Positions 28,479 through 37,849 of a DNA stretch of 64,000 nucleotides are shown here, piece after piece; the first letter of the stretch is position 1, and each line of letters begins with the position of its first letter. Below the pieces are notes generated by a model. It searched no databases and had not been told where the DNA came from. It saw only the letters and a program-made list of their open reading frames with translations. This DNA comes from Paralcaligenes ureilyticus (GTDB lineage: Bacteria > Pseudomonadota > Gammaproteobacteria > Burkholderiales > Burkholderiaceae_B): the NCBI RefSeq assembly GCF_004346225.1, contig NZ_SMAJ01000007.1, positions 124,001 through 188,000 of the forward strand, in the 5' to 3' direction. The position numbers and the translations under genes were made by a program.

Positions 28479-29702
28479 GTGGATTTTGAACCGTGGTGGC
28501 TGATTGCCGTACCCATTCTGTTTGCCTTGGGCTGGATCGCGGGGCGTGTGGACGTCAGGCAAATGCTGTCGGAGACGCGCAATTTGCCCGACTCTTATTT
28601 CAAAGGGCTTAATTTCCTGTTGAATGAAGAGCCCGATCAGGCAATCGATGCCTTTGTCGAAGTCGCCAAGCTTGACCCTGAAACGACCGAACTGCACTTC
28701 GCGCTGGGCAGCCTGTTTCGGCGCCGCGGCGAAGTGGAACGAGCCATACGCGTGCATCAAAGCCTGCTGTCGCGAGCCGATTTACCTGTAGCGGATCGTG
28801 AACATGCGCAACACGAAATCGCTCAGGATTTTCTCAAGGCAGGGATGCTCGATCGGGCTGAACAGGCGTTCGAAACTGTGCAGGACACCCGTTTTGCTCT
28901 TCCCGCGGTACGGGCCCTGATTCGCATTTACGAATCCGAGCACGACTGGCCGCGGGCGATCGATGCGGTCAAGCGCCTGCGCGCTCTGGTCGACGAGCCG
29001 GTTCCGCAGCTCGTGCACTATCAGTGTGAACGTGCGCAATTGGCCATGAGTGCCAAGCCGCCCGACCTGCAGGCCGCCAGCGAAGCGCTCGATGCCGCCG
29101 ATCATGCCGCGCGGGCTTTGCGCGGGCAGGCGAACGGGCAGGCTTGCGAAGCCCGGATAGCCATGTCGCGGGCCAGTTTGGCCAAACTGAATCAGAACGC
29201 CGGGCGCGAGCGCATGTATCTGGAATCAGTGCTGACGGCCGCGCCCGAGTATGCGGGGCTGGTTGCCGCCGATATTCTGGAACTTTACCGTGCCGCGGGA
29301 CAACAAGTGCAGGGGTTGGAGCTACTCAAAAATCACTACGCGCGCTATCCGTCGCTGGATATGTTCAATGTGGTGTTTCGCGAGCTGCGGCTGCAGCAGG
29401 GCTATTCACCCGCCTGGGAATTTGCCCGCGAGGCCTTGCGGGCTCATCCGTCGCTGCTGGGCCTGGATCGACTGCTCGAAGCCGAGATGTCCAGTGGCGA
29501 TACGCCAGCCGCGGCATCAGGCGTGACGCCCGGCGCGGATCTGGGTCTGTTGCGTTCCCTGATCCATAAGCATACCCAGCGTCTGGATCGTTATTCGTGT
29601 CGCGTGTGCGGCTTTGAAGCGCGTCATTTCTACTGGCAGTGTCCGGGTTGTAATTCCTGGGAAACCTATGAACCTCGTCGTCTCGAGGAGTTGAAGCCAT
29701 GA
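28479..29702 (+). CDS. lapB: LapB (YciM) LPS assembly / LpxC-regulating protein
   Basis: A 407-residue protein with one N-terminal membrane anchor (about 4-20), a run of TPR helices (from about residue 45) and a C-terminal rubredoxin-type metal module whose Cys pairs are CRVC and CPGC (about 372-393). In E. coli it presents LpxC to FtsH and so controls lipid A output. It starts from GTG at 28479. Its end overlaps the hldE1 ATG by 4 bp, grouping LPS regulation with core-heptose synthesis. Confidence 0.93.
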   Translation: MDFEPWWLIAVPILFALGWIAGRVDVRQMLSETRNLPDSYFKGLNFLLNEEPDQAIDAFVEVAKLDPETTELHFALGSLFRRRGEVERAIRVHQSLLSRADLPVADREHAQHEIAQDFLKAGMLDRAEQAFETVQDTRFALPAVRALIRIYESEHDWPRAIDAVKRLRALVDEPVPQLVHYQCERAQLAMSAKPPDLQAASEALDAADHAARALRGQANGQACEARIAMSRASLAKLNQNAGRERMYLESVLTAAPEYAGLVAADILELYRAAGQQVQGLELLKNHYARYPSLDMFNVVFRELRLQQGYSPAWEFAREALRAHPSLLGLDRLLEAEMSSGDTPAAASGVTPGADLGLLRSLIHKHTQRLDRYSCRVCGFEARHFYWQCPGCNSWETYEPRRLEELKP

Positions 29703-30625
29703 TTTTTCCGTTGGAAGCGGTTCACCGCGTGAACGTGTTGGTGGTGGGCGACGTCATGCTGGACCGTTACTGGTTTGGCGAAGTCGAGCGGATTTCGCCC
29801 GAGGCGCCGGTGCCGGTGGTGCGGGTGGCGCGGCGCGAAGACCGGCTGGGCGGGGCGGCCAACGTGGCGCGTAATATTGTGGCGATGGGCGCCCGGGCGA
29901 CCCTGCTGGGCATCGTGGGCGCCGACGAGGCGGGCGAGCAGATTCAGGCGCTTTCGAGCGAGGCGGGCGTCGTTGCACGGCTGGTGACGGATTCCGCCTT
30001 GCATACCACGCTGAAAATGCGGGTGCTGGGGCGGCAGCAGCAATTGCTGCGCATCGATTTCGAACAGACTCCCGTCAAGGCCAGTCTGGCGCGCATCGAG
30101 GCCGAGTTGTCGGCCCTGGTGGCCAAGCACGACATGTTGGTGCTTTCCGATTACGCCAAAGGCGCGCTAGGCCAGGTCGAAGCCTTGATCCGGATTGCGC
30201 GCCACGCCGGGGTGCCGGTGTTGGTTGATCCCAAGGGGCATATGTACAAACGCTATTTCGGCGCGACCATGATGACGCCCAATCGCGCCGAAATGCGAGA
30301 GGCGATAGGACACTGGCAGACCGAGGAAGAACTGGCCAGCCGCGCGCAGGCGCTGCGTACAGAGCTTGAGCTGGAAGCCCTGCTGGTGACACGGTCCGAG
30401 CAGGGCATGACCCTGTTTACCCAAAATGGCCGCGAGCACATCGATGCCCAGGCTCACGAGGTATTCGATGTGTCGGGCGCTGGCGACACGGTATTGGCGG
30501 CGCTGGCGGTGACGCGCGCAGCCGGCCTGGATTGGGGCGATGCGGTCAAGTGGGCCAATCGCGCCGGCGGCATTGTGGTGGGAAAACTCGGAACTTCGGT
30601 GGTGACGGCGGGAGAGCTGACATGA
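29699..30625 (+). CDS. hldA: D-glycero-beta-D-manno-heptose-7-phosphate kinase (HldE domain I, RfaE1)
   Basis: A 308-residue PfkB/ribokinase-type kinase equal to the N-terminal half of E. coli HldE. The [22 protein letters not shown] start and the [13 protein letters not shown] motif (about 259-271) with its catalytic Asp are present. The adenylyltransferase half is absent and must be encoded elsewhere, as in Bordetella and Burkholderia. It makes heptose 1,7-bisphosphate for the LPS core. The TGA overlaps the hldD ATG. Confidence 0.93.
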   Translation: MIFPLEAVHRVNVLVVGDVMLDRYWFGEVERISPEAPVPVVRVARREDRLGGAANVARNIVAMGARATLLGIVGADEAGEQIQALSSEAGVVARLVTDSALHTTLKMRVLGRQQQLLRIDFEQTPVKASLARIEAELSALVAKHDMLVLSDYAKGALGQVEALIRIARHAGVPVLVDPKGHMYKRYFGATMMTPNRAEMREAIGHWQTEEELASRAQALRTELELEALLVTRSEQGMTLFTQNGREHIDAQAHEVFDVSGAGDTVLAALAVTRAAGLDWGDAVKWANRAGGIVVGKLGTSVVTAGELT

Positions 30626-31602
30626 TTATTGTGACCGGCGGTGCAGGCTTTATCGGCAGCAATCTGGTGGCGGGCCTGAATCGTCGCGGCTATTCCGATA
30701 TTTTGGTGGTCGACGATCTGACTGAGGGCGATAAGTTCATTAATCTGGTCGGCGCCCATATTGCCGACTATATGCATAAAGACGATTTCCGCCGGCGCGT
30801 GGCGCTTGGGCAGTTGGGCGCGGTCGAAGCGGTCATCCATCAAGGGGCTTGCTCTGACACGACCGAGCGCAATGGCCAGTACATGCTCGATAATAATTAT
30901 CGCGTTACGCTTGAACTGTTCGAATATTGTCAGGCGCACAAGATTCCCTTCCTGTATGCCTCATCGGCCGCCGTGTATGGGGCGGGCCCGGTTTATGCGG
31001 AAAACGTCGCCAATGAGTCGCCGCTGAATGTGTACGGTTATTCAAAATATCTGTTCGATCAGGTGCTGCGCCGTCGTTGGCCCGAACTGAAGGCGCCTGT
31101 GGTGGGCTTGCGCTATTTCAATGTTTATGGGGCCCACGAACAGCACAAGGGGCGTATGGCGTCGGTCGCGTTTCACAACATGCAGCAGTTCAGGGCGGAA
31201 GGGCACGTGCGCCTGTTCGGCGGTTGGGACGGCTATGCCGACGGCGGCCAGATGCGCGATTTCGTGTATATCGACGATGTGGTGGATGTGAACCTGCATT
31301 TTCTCGACCACCCCGAGCAATCAGGCATTTTCAATTGCGGCACCGGGCGCGCGCAGCCCTTCAATGATGTGGCTCGAACGGTCGTCAACAGCCTGCGCGT
31401 CAAGGCGGGGCAGCCTGCGCTGTCGCTGCAGGAACTGGTCGATCGGAAGTTGATACGCTACATTGCCTTTCCCGAAGATTTGAAAGGGCGTTATCAAAGC
31501 CATACCGAAGCCGACATGACCCAGTTGCGTGCGGCGGGCTACGACCGGCCGTTTAGCAGCGTCCAGGACGGTGTGTCGGCTTATGTGGATCGGTTGTTTT
31601 AA
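30622..31602 (+). CDS. hldD: ADP-L-glycero-D-manno-heptose-6-epimerase
   Basis: A 326-residue extended short-chain dehydrogenase that converts the ADP-heptose epimer used for LPS core. The NADP motif [12 protein letters not shown] (4-15), YASSAAVYG and the catalytic YGYSKYLFD are visible. The ATG at 30622 overlaps the hldA stop (ATGA). A half REP lacking GTAG follows the stop codon at 31612-31633. Confidence 0.96.
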   Translation: MIIVTGGAGFIGSNLVAGLNRRGYSDILVVDDLTEGDKFINLVGAHIADYMHKDDFRRRVALGQLGAVEAVIHQGACSDTTERNGQYMLDNNYRVTLELFEYCQAHKIPFLYASSAAVYGAGPVYAENVANESPLNVYGYSKYLFDQVLRRRWPELKAPVVGLRYFNVYGAHEQHKGRMASVAFHNMQQFRAEGHVRLFGGWDGYADGGQMRDFVYIDDVVDVNLHFLDHPEQSGIFNCGTGRAQPFNDVARTVVNSLRVKAGQPALSLQELVDRKLIRYIAFPEDLKGRYQSHTEADMTQLRAAGYDRPFSSVQDGVSAYVDRLF

Positions 31603-31611
31603 TTTCGTTGA

Positions 31612-31633
31612 TATGGCACCCCTTGTGGGTGCC
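31612..31633 (+). repeat. REP palindrome lacking the GTAG head
   Basis: The stem GGCACCC/GGGTGCC and loop CTTGT are intact, but the 5' GTAGC has been replaced by atat. It is just 10 bp after the hldD stop codon. Confidence 0.85.
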
Positions 31634-31796
31634 AAAAACCCTTAGCGCCACGCCAACCAAACCCATCGCTCCCAACGTAACACTACGCATGGATGGATTG
31701 GTGTGCAGGGCCTATCCTCGCGTGGACCGATCTTCGATCATGGAGCTTATGGAAATCCTGGGTTTCCATATTCATTCCATTCTTCGGAGACTCATC

Positions 31797-32345
31797 ATGA
31801 ATCCCTTCACTGAATCCACCGTAGCCCGCCCGCTGACCGATAAGGAAATGGCAGTCACTAGGACTGCCGCAAAAACGTGCCTGCCGCTCATCCACGGCAG
31901 CCATTCCTCTCGCCCCGCGTCGCGTTTGCGGCCGACGCGGCCGTTTTGGCGGCCCGTAGTGGGCGCGATAGGATTGGCTGCGGGCTTGGCGTTATCCGGC
32001 ACTGCCTACGCTGTTGACGCCAATGCGGCCACGCAGGCGCAGCTTGAATCGGTGCGCGGCATAGGTCCGAAAACAGCACAAATCATCATCGAAGAACGTG
32101 TGCGCGGCGGCAAGTATGAATCTTTCGATGATCTGTCCGAACGGGTCAAAGGCATAGGCCCGAAAAAAGCCGCTACGTTGCAGGCCGCCGGGTTAACAGT
32201 GGGAGCGGCCGGCGGCGTCTCGGCGATCACCGCAGGCGCTGTGCCGCTTGTTTCGGCGGGCGATGCTAAATCGCAGGCCGGTTCGTCGGCGTTGTCGGGC
32301 AAAAATAAACCAGCGCGAAAACCGGCAGGCAAGCCTGCCAAATAA
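31797..32345 (+). CDS. ComEA-like helix-hairpin-helix protein
   Basis: A 182-residue protein with a membrane or signal segment (about residues 59-78, ending SGTAYA), then a ComEA-type double helix-hairpin-helix DNA-binding domain (VDANAATQAQLESVRGIGPKTAQIIIEERV, residues about 79-108, and the second GIGPKKAATL). A basic, Pro/Ala/Lys-rich tail follows. ComEA pulls DNA into the periplasm during natural transformation. The N-terminus is long for this type: residues about 18-36 are the translation of a decayed REP pair (31848-31903). A CGGAGA ribosome site supports ATG 31797; a later start within the frame is possible. Confidence 0.8.
   Translation: MNPFTESTVARPLTDKEMAVTRTAAKTCLPLIHGSHSSRPASRLRPTRPFWRPVVGAIGLAAGLALSGTAYAVDANAATQAQLESVRGIGPKTAQIIIEERVRGGKYESFDDLSERVKGIGPKKAATLQAAGLTVGAAGGVSAITAGAVPLVSAGDAKSQAGSSALSGKNKPARKPAGKPAK
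31848..31903. repeat. Decayed REP pair inside the comEA-like coding sequence
   Basis: Fifty-six bases align with the REP pair at 24830-24902: atggcag, a broken loop, ctgccgc, the spacer aaaaacgtgcctg, then cggcag and ccat. The second copy is mostly deleted. The frame stays open through it. Confidence 0.75.
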
Positions 32346-32438
32346 AGAGCCGGGTTGTTATGGCGTTGATTGTGGTTTTGCAGAGGAGGGTAATTGCCAA
32401 TATGCGGGCGTCTGCAGGAGGCGCCTGCGTAAACCACG

Positions 32439-32512
32439 ATGGCACCCACAAGGGGTGCCGCTACAAATACGTGGCCGTAGCGGGTGTAGGGGCACCCCTT
32501 GTGGGTGCCATG
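32439..32512. repeat. REP inverted pair
   Basis: Copies are 32439-32464 (-) and 32485-32512 (+), GGCACCC type, with GTAG ends facing across about 20 bp. They fill most of the space between the comEA-like gene and cysM; the plus copy ends about 40 bp before the cysM start. Confidence 0.92.
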
Positions 32513-32551
32513 GTTTTAGGGCCGCAGCCTTGTTCGGTGTATGATTTCTGC

Positions 32552-33457
32552 ATGAAAAAATACCCCACTATCGAAGACACCGTAGGCGCCACGCCGCTGG
32601 TGCGTTTGCAACGTATTCCGGGCGCCGCTGGCGAACCGCGCGGCAATGTCATTCTGGCCAAGCTCGAGGGCAATAATCCGGCAGGCTCGGTCAAGGACAG
32701 GGCGGCCCGTTCCATGATTCGGCGCGCCGAAGAACGCGGCGACATCAAGCCTGGCGATACGCTTATCGAAGCCACCAGTGGCAATACCGGCATTGCGCTG
32801 GCAATGACGGCGGCGGTGCGCGGCTACAAAATGGTTTTGATCATGCCCGATAACCTCACGCTCGAGCGGCGTGCGGCCATGACCGCTTATGGCGCGCAGC
32901 TAATCCTTACCCCCGCCAAGCAGGGGGGCATGGAATACGCTCGTGACCTGGCTCTGGAGATGCAGGCCGAGGGCAAAGGCAAGGTGCTCGATCAGTTTGC
33001 CAATCCGGACAATACTCTGGCCCACATTGAAACAACAGGCCCGGAGTTATGGCAGCAGACCGACGGCCGCATTACGCACTTTGTCAGCGCCATGGGGACG
33101 ACCGGCACGATCATGGGCATGGCCACTTATCTGCGTTCGAAAAATTCAAAGATTCAGATAATCGGTGCGCAGCCGGCCGAAGGGTCGCAAATCCCCGGCA
33201 TTCGCAAATGGCCCGAGGCCTACCAGCCCAAAATCTATGATCCTTCCAAGGTCGATGCCTTTGAACTGATCGATCAGGCGGACGCCGAAAACATGGCGCG
33301 CCGGCTGGCGAGCGAAGAGGGGATCTTCGGCGGAATTTCGTCCGCTGGTGCCCTGGTGGCGGCCTTGCGAGTCGCCGCCCGGGTGGAAAACGCCACCATC
33401 GTGTTCATTGTGTGCGACCGTGGCGATCGCTATTTGTCTACTGGCGTATTCAACTGA
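32552..33457 (+). CDS. cysM: Cysteine synthase B
   Basis: A 301-residue PLP enzyme making cysteine from O-acetylserine and sulfide or thiosulfate. The cofactor Lys is in NPAGSVKDRAARSMI (about residues 42-56), the substrate loop in EATSGNTGIALAM, and the GTTGTIMG phosphate loop follows. The PAGSVKDR variant and RRAEERGDI match CysM rather than CysK. The frame is open upstream through the REP pair, so the ATG at 32552 was chosen. Confidence 0.94.
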   Translation: MKKYPTIEDTVGATPLVRLQRIPGAAGEPRGNVILAKLEGNNPAGSVKDRAARSMIRRAEERGDIKPGDTLIEATSGNTGIALAMTAAVRGYKMVLIMPDNLTLERRAAMTAYGAQLILTPAKQGGMEYARDLALEMQAEGKGKVLDQFANPDNTLAHIETTGPELWQQTDGRITHFVSAMGTTGTIMGMATYLRSKNSKIQIIGAQPAEGSQIPGIRKWPEAYQPKIYDPSKVDAFELIDQADAENMARRLASEEGIFGGISSAGALVAALRVAARVENATIVFIVCDRGDRYLSTGVFN

Positions 33458-33491
33458 TACCGGCGCACCTGGATCGGCCCCTGGCCGTTAT

Positions 33492-34655
33492 TCAATTAGG
33501 CCCGGCGCTTCCCACGCGCTCGGCAATGGCCGTCGCCAGGTCGGCCACTGAAGCGGCATAGAAGTAGCTGTGGTTGTAATGGGTGATGGCGAAGAAATTC
33601 GGCGTTCCGGTGCGGTATTCGTTCAGGTTGCGCGGCTCGTCGATCAGGTCTACGACCCCGACGGGATATTTCTCCCAGGCGGTGTTGCGCGCGTCCGGCC
33701 GCACGCGGGCGCCTTTGGCGCTAAGCTCGGGCCAGCTAAGGCTGGGCTTGAGCCCGCCTGCGACCAGCGAGCCGGCGTCGGCGGGCAGAACGACCGGCGC
33801 AAAGACCGGCAGGCCCGGCACCCAACCGTGCTCGCGCAAGTAGTTGGCGACCGACAGGATCGCGTCCGTGGCATTGCTAGCCAAATCGATGTGCCCGCTG
33901 CCGTCGCCGTCTACGGCAAAGCGCAGGATGCTGCCCGGCATGAACTGAGGCAGGCCGATGGCGCCGGCGTACGAACCTTCCACATCGAGCGCGTTCAGTT
34001 TTTTCTCATTGTCCAACTGGATCAGATCGGCCAATTGGTCGCGAAATAGCTGGCTGCGTTCGGGGCGTGTCGAGTCCGGAAAGCGGAATCCCAAGGTGGC
34101 CAGCGCGTCGAGCACGGCAAAATCGCCGGTCTGGCGTCCATAGATGGTTTCGACGCCGATAATGGCGACGATAATCGATGGCGACACGCCATATTGGCGG
34201 CTCGCCCGATCGAGCGCCGCGCGGTTCTCGTTCCAGAAGGCCGTTCCAGCCTTGATGCGTATGGGTTCGACAAAACGTTTGCGGTAAGTTACCCAGCTGC
34301 GGCGCAGCCGGGTTTTCCCGGGCGTCATCAATCTGGCTACGGTCGCGTTGTAGCGGGCGCTTTTAAGCAGCGTTTCGACCCGGGCGAGCGGCACTTGGCG
34401 GGTTTGTGCGACTTCGCGGGCATACGCTTGTATGTCGGGCTTGAGCTGGCCGCGGGCGTCGGTGAACCCTTCAGCGCTGTTGATCGATCTGCCTGCCTTG
34501 ATGGAGGGCTGTTCGCCGTTGTCTCCGCGTAGTTGAGCTTGCGTCTGGATCGGTGCCTGGGGCTGGGCCGGCGAGGGGGCCGTTTTGGTTGTGGCGCAGC
34601 CTCCGAGCAGGGTAATTAGCAAGGTCGCTTGCAATATACGGGCAGGTTTGAACAT
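33492..34655 (-). CDS. mltB: Membrane-bound lytic murein transglycosylase B
   Basis: A 387-residue lipoprotein with the lipobox LLGGC near residues 18-22. The MltB catalytic domain covers about 90-385; the catalytic Glu lies in VAIIGVETIYGRQTG, and GAIGLPQFMPGSIL is typical. It cleaves peptidoglycan glycan strands during wall turnover. ATG at 34653-34655 is preferred over 34661 because AAGGA lies five bases before it. The start is only 10 bp from the divergent deacetylase gene, so each promoter must sit inside the other coding sequence. Confidence 0.92.
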   Translation of the reverse strand: MFKPARILQATLLITLLGGCATTKTAPSPAQPQAPIQTQAQLRGDNGEQPSIKAGRSINSAEGFTDARGQLKPDIQAYAREVAQTRQVPLARVETLLKSARYNATVARLMTPGKTRLRRSWVTYRKRFVEPIRIKAGTAFWNENRAALDRASRQYGVSPSIIVAIIGVETIYGRQTGDFAVLDALATLGFRFPDSTRPERSQLFRDQLADLIQLDNEKKLNALDVEGSYAGAIGLPQFMPGSILRFAVDGDGSGHIDLASNATDAILSVANYLREHGWVPGLPVFAPVVLPADAGSLVAGGLKPSLSWPELSAKGARVRPDARNTAWEKYPVGVVDLIDEPRNLNEYRTGTPNFFAITHYNHSYFYAASVADLATAIAERVGSAGPN

Positions 34656-34665
34656 AATCATCCTT

Positions 34666-35595
34666 ATGCAGACCCTCTATATTACCCACCCCTCTTGCCG
34701 CTTGCATGAAATGGGCCCATCGCACCCCGAGTGTCCGGAGCGCCTGGACGCGATCAATGATCAATTGCTGGCAAGCGGCGTGCTTGGCTTTCTGGACGAA
34801 AGGCAGGCCGTCAGGGCCGGCCGCGCCGATGTGCTGCGTGTGCATACGCGGCGGTATCTTGAGTACCTGGATGCGCATTCGCCCACTCGCGCCGGTACTT
34901 ACTTTGAGCTGGATCCGGACACGCTGATGAATCCGCATACGCTGGAAGCGGCGTGGATGGCCGCAGGCGCCGGTCTGGTGGGGGTTGATGCGATTATGCG
35001 CGGCGAGGCCAGCACGGCGTTTTGTTCAGTGCGCCCGCCTGGGCATCATGCGCGTCCGGGCGAGGCCATGGGGTTTTGCATTTTTAATAACCTGGCCGTG
35101 GCCGTAGCCCATGCGCTGGACAACTATGCGCTGGCGCGGGTCGCGATCATCGATTTTGATGTGCATCACGGCAACGGTACCGAAGAAATGTTTGCGGGCG
35201 ACGACCGGGTGTTGATGTGCAGTTTTTTCCAGCATCCTTTTTACCCGCATTGCGGCGCCGGGAAAGTGGCGAGCAACATGGTGAACATCCCGGTTCCGGC
35301 CTATACCGCCGGCGCCGCCTTGCGGCAATTGATGAGCGATATCTGGTTGCCTAGGTTGCAGGCTTTCGAACCCGAATTCATTTTTGTGTCGGCCGGGTTC
35401 GATGCGCATCGCGAAGACGATATGGCGCAGTTGGGCATGGTCGAGTCCGACTATGCCTGGATGACCGAGCAGATTGTTGCGCTGGCCGATAAAACGGCAC
35501 AGGGGCGGATCGTCAGCTTTCTCGAAGGCGGCTATAACCTGTCTGCGTTGGGGCGTAGCGCCGTGGCGCATATCAAGGCGTTGGCCAGGCTGTAG
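34666..35595 (+). CDS. Histone-deacetylase-family amidohydrolase (acetylpolyamine / AcuC-like)
   Basis: A 309-residue zinc deacetylase. RPPGHHA carries the catalytic His pair (about 127-128) and IIDFDVHHGNG the zinc ligands Asp165 and His167; SAGFDAH gives the last Asp. Bacterial members remove acetyl groups from polyamines, acetyl-CoA synthetase or other small molecules; which one applies here cannot be told. A similar gene lies next to etfB in Bordetella-type genomes. Confidence 0.9.
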   Translation: MQTLYITHPSCRLHEMGPSHPECPERLDAINDQLLASGVLGFLDERQAVRAGRADVLRVHTRRYLEYLDAHSPTRAGTYFELDPDTLMNPHTLEAAWMAAGAGLVGVDAIMRGEASTAFCSVRPPGHHARPGEAMGFCIFNNLAVAVAHALDNYALARVAIIDFDVHHGNGTEEMFAGDDRVLMCSFFQHPFYPHCGAGKVASNMVNIPVPAYTAGAALRQLMSDIWLPRLQAFEPEFIFVSAGFDAHREDDMAQLGMVESDYAWMTEQIVALADKTAQGRIVSFLEGGYNLSALGRSAVAHIKALARL

Positions 35596-35725
35596 AATGC
35601 TAGAATCTACATCAATTTTCCACTCTGGTTCCCGAATCGCTGCGCCTGGTCTGACGGGCGCTATGCCCTATGCGTGATGGCAACATGAGTGCGAGCCGTT
35701 TTTTATTTCTCTGGAGAATGCTTCG

Positions 35726-36475
35726 ATGAAGGTGCTGGTGCCTGTCAAGCGTGTCGTTGATTTCAACGTTAAAGTGCGCGTCAAGTCTGATCAAAGCGGC
35801 GTGGATATCGCCAATGTGAAGATGTCCATGAATCCCTTTGACGAAATTGCTCTCGAAGAAGCAATGCGCCTGAAAGAAAAAGGGCTGGTTGCTGAAGTCG
35901 TAGCGGTGTCCTGCGGTGTGGCGCAATGCCAGGAAACCCTGCGCACGGCCATGGCCATTGGCGCCGACCGCGCGGTTTTGGTGCAAACCGATGTGGCGCT
36001 CCAGCCTTTGGCGGTCGCCAAGTTGCTGCGTGCTTTGGTCGATAAAGAGCAGCCGCAATTGGTCATCCTGGGCAAACAGGCTATTGATGACGATGCCAAT
36101 CAAACGGGTCAGATGCTGGCCGCGTTGCTGAGCTGGCCGCAAGCCACTTTCGCCAGCAAAGTCGAGCTGGCGGGCGATACGGTTGCGGTCACCCGTGAAG
36201 TCGATGGCGGCCTGGAAACACTGTCGCTCAAGCTTCCGGCCATTATCACCACCGATCTGCGCCTGAACGAGCCGCGCTACGTCACCTTGCCCAACATCAT
36301 GAAGGCGAAGAAAAAGACGCTCGATACGATCACGCCCGAAGCGCTGGGCGTTGATGTAACGCCGCGATTGAAAACGCTGAAAGTATCCGAGCCCCCGGCG
36401 CGCTCTGCGGGCGTTACGGTTCCCGACGTGGCGGCGCTGGTTGAAAAACTCAAAAACGAAGCCAAGGTGATTTGA
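35726..36475 (+). CDS. etfB: Electron transfer flavoprotein subunit beta
   Basis: A 249-residue subunit with the usual start [20 protein letters not shown] and the AMP-binding segment around [15 protein letters not shown] (about 117-131). Together with EtfA it carries electrons from acyl-CoA dehydrogenases to the quinone pool. A GGAGA site precedes the ATG. etfA follows 2 bp after the stop. The acyl-CoA dehydrogenase often found next to it is here 7 kb away. Confidence 0.96.
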   Translation: MKVLVPVKRVVDFNVKVRVKSDQSGVDIANVKMSMNPFDEIALEEAMRLKEKGLVAEVVAVSCGVAQCQETLRTAMAIGADRAVLVQTDVALQPLAVAKLLRALVDKEQPQLVILGKQAIDDDANQTGQMLAALLSWPQATFASKVELAGDTVAVTREVDGGLETLSLKLPAIITTDLRLNEPRYVTLPNIMKAKKKTLDTITPEALGVDVTPRLKTLKVSEPPARSAGVTVPDVAALVEKLKNEAKVI

Positions 36476-36477
36476 TC

Positions 36478-37407
36478 ATGACGATTCTTGTAATAGCTGA
36501 ACACGACAATTCACACTTGAAAGTGGCCACGAGAAATACCGTGGCGGCAGCGGCGAAGATGGGTGGCGACGTGCATGTGCTGGTTGCCGGCAGCGGCGCC
36601 CAGGTTGTGGCCGACCAGGCATCGAAAGTCGCCGGGGTGGCCAAGGTTTTGCTGGCCGATGCGCCTCACTTGGCCGAAGGGCTGGCCGAGAATGTCGCGG
36701 CGCAAGTGCTGGCTGTTGCTCAGAACTACAGTCATATTCTGTTTCCCGCCACCGCGTCGGGCAAGAACGTGGCGCCGCGGGTGGCCGCCCGGCTGGATGT
36801 GGCGCAGGTGTCCGATATTATCGCGGTCGATTCGCCCGACACATTCCAGCATCCGATATACGCCGGCAACGCCATCGCTACGGTCCAGTCGTCCGATCCG
36901 ATCAAGGTGATTACTGTACGTACCACGGGTTTTGACGCGGTTTCCGAGCAGGGTGGCCAGGCGGTCATCGAAACGTTGGCGGCCGAAGCCGATTCGGGCT
37001 TGTCGTCTTTTGTAGGGCGCGAGGTGGCGCAAAACGATCGCCCCGAGCTGACGGCCGCAAAAATAGTGGTCTCGGGCGGGCGGGGCATGGGCAGCGCCGA
37101 GAACTTCAAGATTCTCGACCCCCTGGCCGACAAGCTGGGAGCAGCGCTGGGCGCCTCGCGCGCGGCCGTTGACGCCGGGTACGCGCCCAACGACTGGCAG
37201 GTGGGGCAAACCGGCAAGATCGTGGCGCCGCAGTTGTATGTGGCGATCGGGATTTCCGGGGCTATCCAGCATTTGGCCGGCATGAAAGACTCCAAGGTCA
37301 TCGTGGCGATCAACAAAGATGCCGAAGCGCCGATTTTCGGGGTGGCCGATTATGGTCTGGTCGCCGATTTATTCCAGGCTGTTCCCGAGCTGGTCAAAGC
37401 GTTGTAG
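36478..37407 (+). CDS. etfA: Electron transfer flavoprotein subunit alpha
   Basis: A 309-residue subunit with N-terminal domain MTILVIAEHDNSHLK and the C-terminal FAD domain (about 185-305) showing VVSGGRGMGSAENF, GASRAAVDAGY and the late GISGAIQHLAGM and KDAEAPIFGVADYGLV motifs. The ATG at 36478 is two bases after the etfB stop. The gene is followed by a REP, the large palindrome copy B and a second REP. Confidence 0.96.
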   Translation: MTILVIAEHDNSHLKVATRNTVAAAAKMGGDVHVLVAGSGAQVVADQASKVAGVAKVLLADAPHLAEGLAENVAAQVLAVAQNYSHILFPATASGKNVAPRVAARLDVAQVSDIIAVDSPDTFQHPIYAGNAIATVQSSDPIKVITVRTTGFDAVSEQGGQAVIETLAAEADSGLSSFVGREVAQNDRPELTAAKIVVSGGRGMGSAENFKILDPLADKLGAALGASRAAVDAGYAPNDWQVGQTGKIVAPQLYVAIGISGAIQHLAGMKDSKVIVAINKDAEAPIFGVADYGLVADLFQAVPELVKAL

Positions 37408-37417
37408 GGGGCTACCC

Positions 37418-37765
37418 TGTAGCGGCAGCCCTTGTGGCTGCCATCGCGGCTACCAAACAATCGTGGATAGAATGAATTTTCCAGCCCCGCGACGTGGGCG
37501 GCTAAGGCGGTTCGGGCTCTGACGTGCACGGTTCTGGCTTCGCCAGAACTTCCCGCGCGCAGAACCAGCTTCGGGGCGGCGTGCGAACTCGCAGGGCGAA
37601 TAGCCCACTGGGCTATTCGCAAGCGCCTGCTCAAACAGCGCACGCCTTGCATCCCCGAAGCCGGCTCTGCGCGCGGCGCGCCCGAATCGCCCGCCCCACC
37701 TTAGCCGCCCACGCCGCTAGCGTTGATGATGTTCGTCATGTAGCGCCACCCCTTGTGGGTGGCAT
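37418..37765. repeat. REP - large palindrome copy B - REP composite
   Basis: REP copies at 37418-37444 (+, GGCAGCC type) and 37739-37765 (+, GCCACCC type) bracket the large palindrome, as at 13 kb. No gene is seen in the 442-bp gap from 37408 to 37849. Confidence 0.9.
37483..37713. repeat. Large nested-palindrome repeat, copy B
   Basis: The outer arm 37494-37510 pairs with 37696-37712 (16 of 17). The second arm 37553-37576 pairs with 37653-37676 (22 of 24). The centre is a perfect 25-bp palindrome at 37596-37620 (arms gcgaatagccca/tgggctattcgc). A side hairpin ttctggc-ttc-gccagaa lies before the second arm; its loop differs from copy A while the stem is the same. Confidence 0.92.
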
Positions 37766-37813
37766 TTTCACCATTATTTGGATAGGTACAAAGCGCAATA
37801 AGCCAGAAATGGC

Positions 37814-37842
37814 TTGTCAATTATACTGTAATTATATACAGT
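37814..37842 (+). promoter_or_regulatory. LexA box over a sigma-70 promoter
   Basis: CTGT (37826-37829), eight A/T bases and ACAG (37838-37841) match the beta/gammaproteobacterial SOS box. A promoter TTGTCA (37814-37819), 17-bp spacer, TACAGT (37837-37842) overlaps it, so LexA would block the -10 region. The radical SAM gene starts at 37850, giving a very short leader. Confidence 0.8.
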
Positions 37843-37849
37843 ATATAGC

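Noticed and set aside
32324-32339. Palindrome ggcaggc-aa-gcctgcc at the end of the comEA-like gene as a terminator
   Set aside because: The loop is only two bases and no T tract follows; it lies within the basic tail codons.
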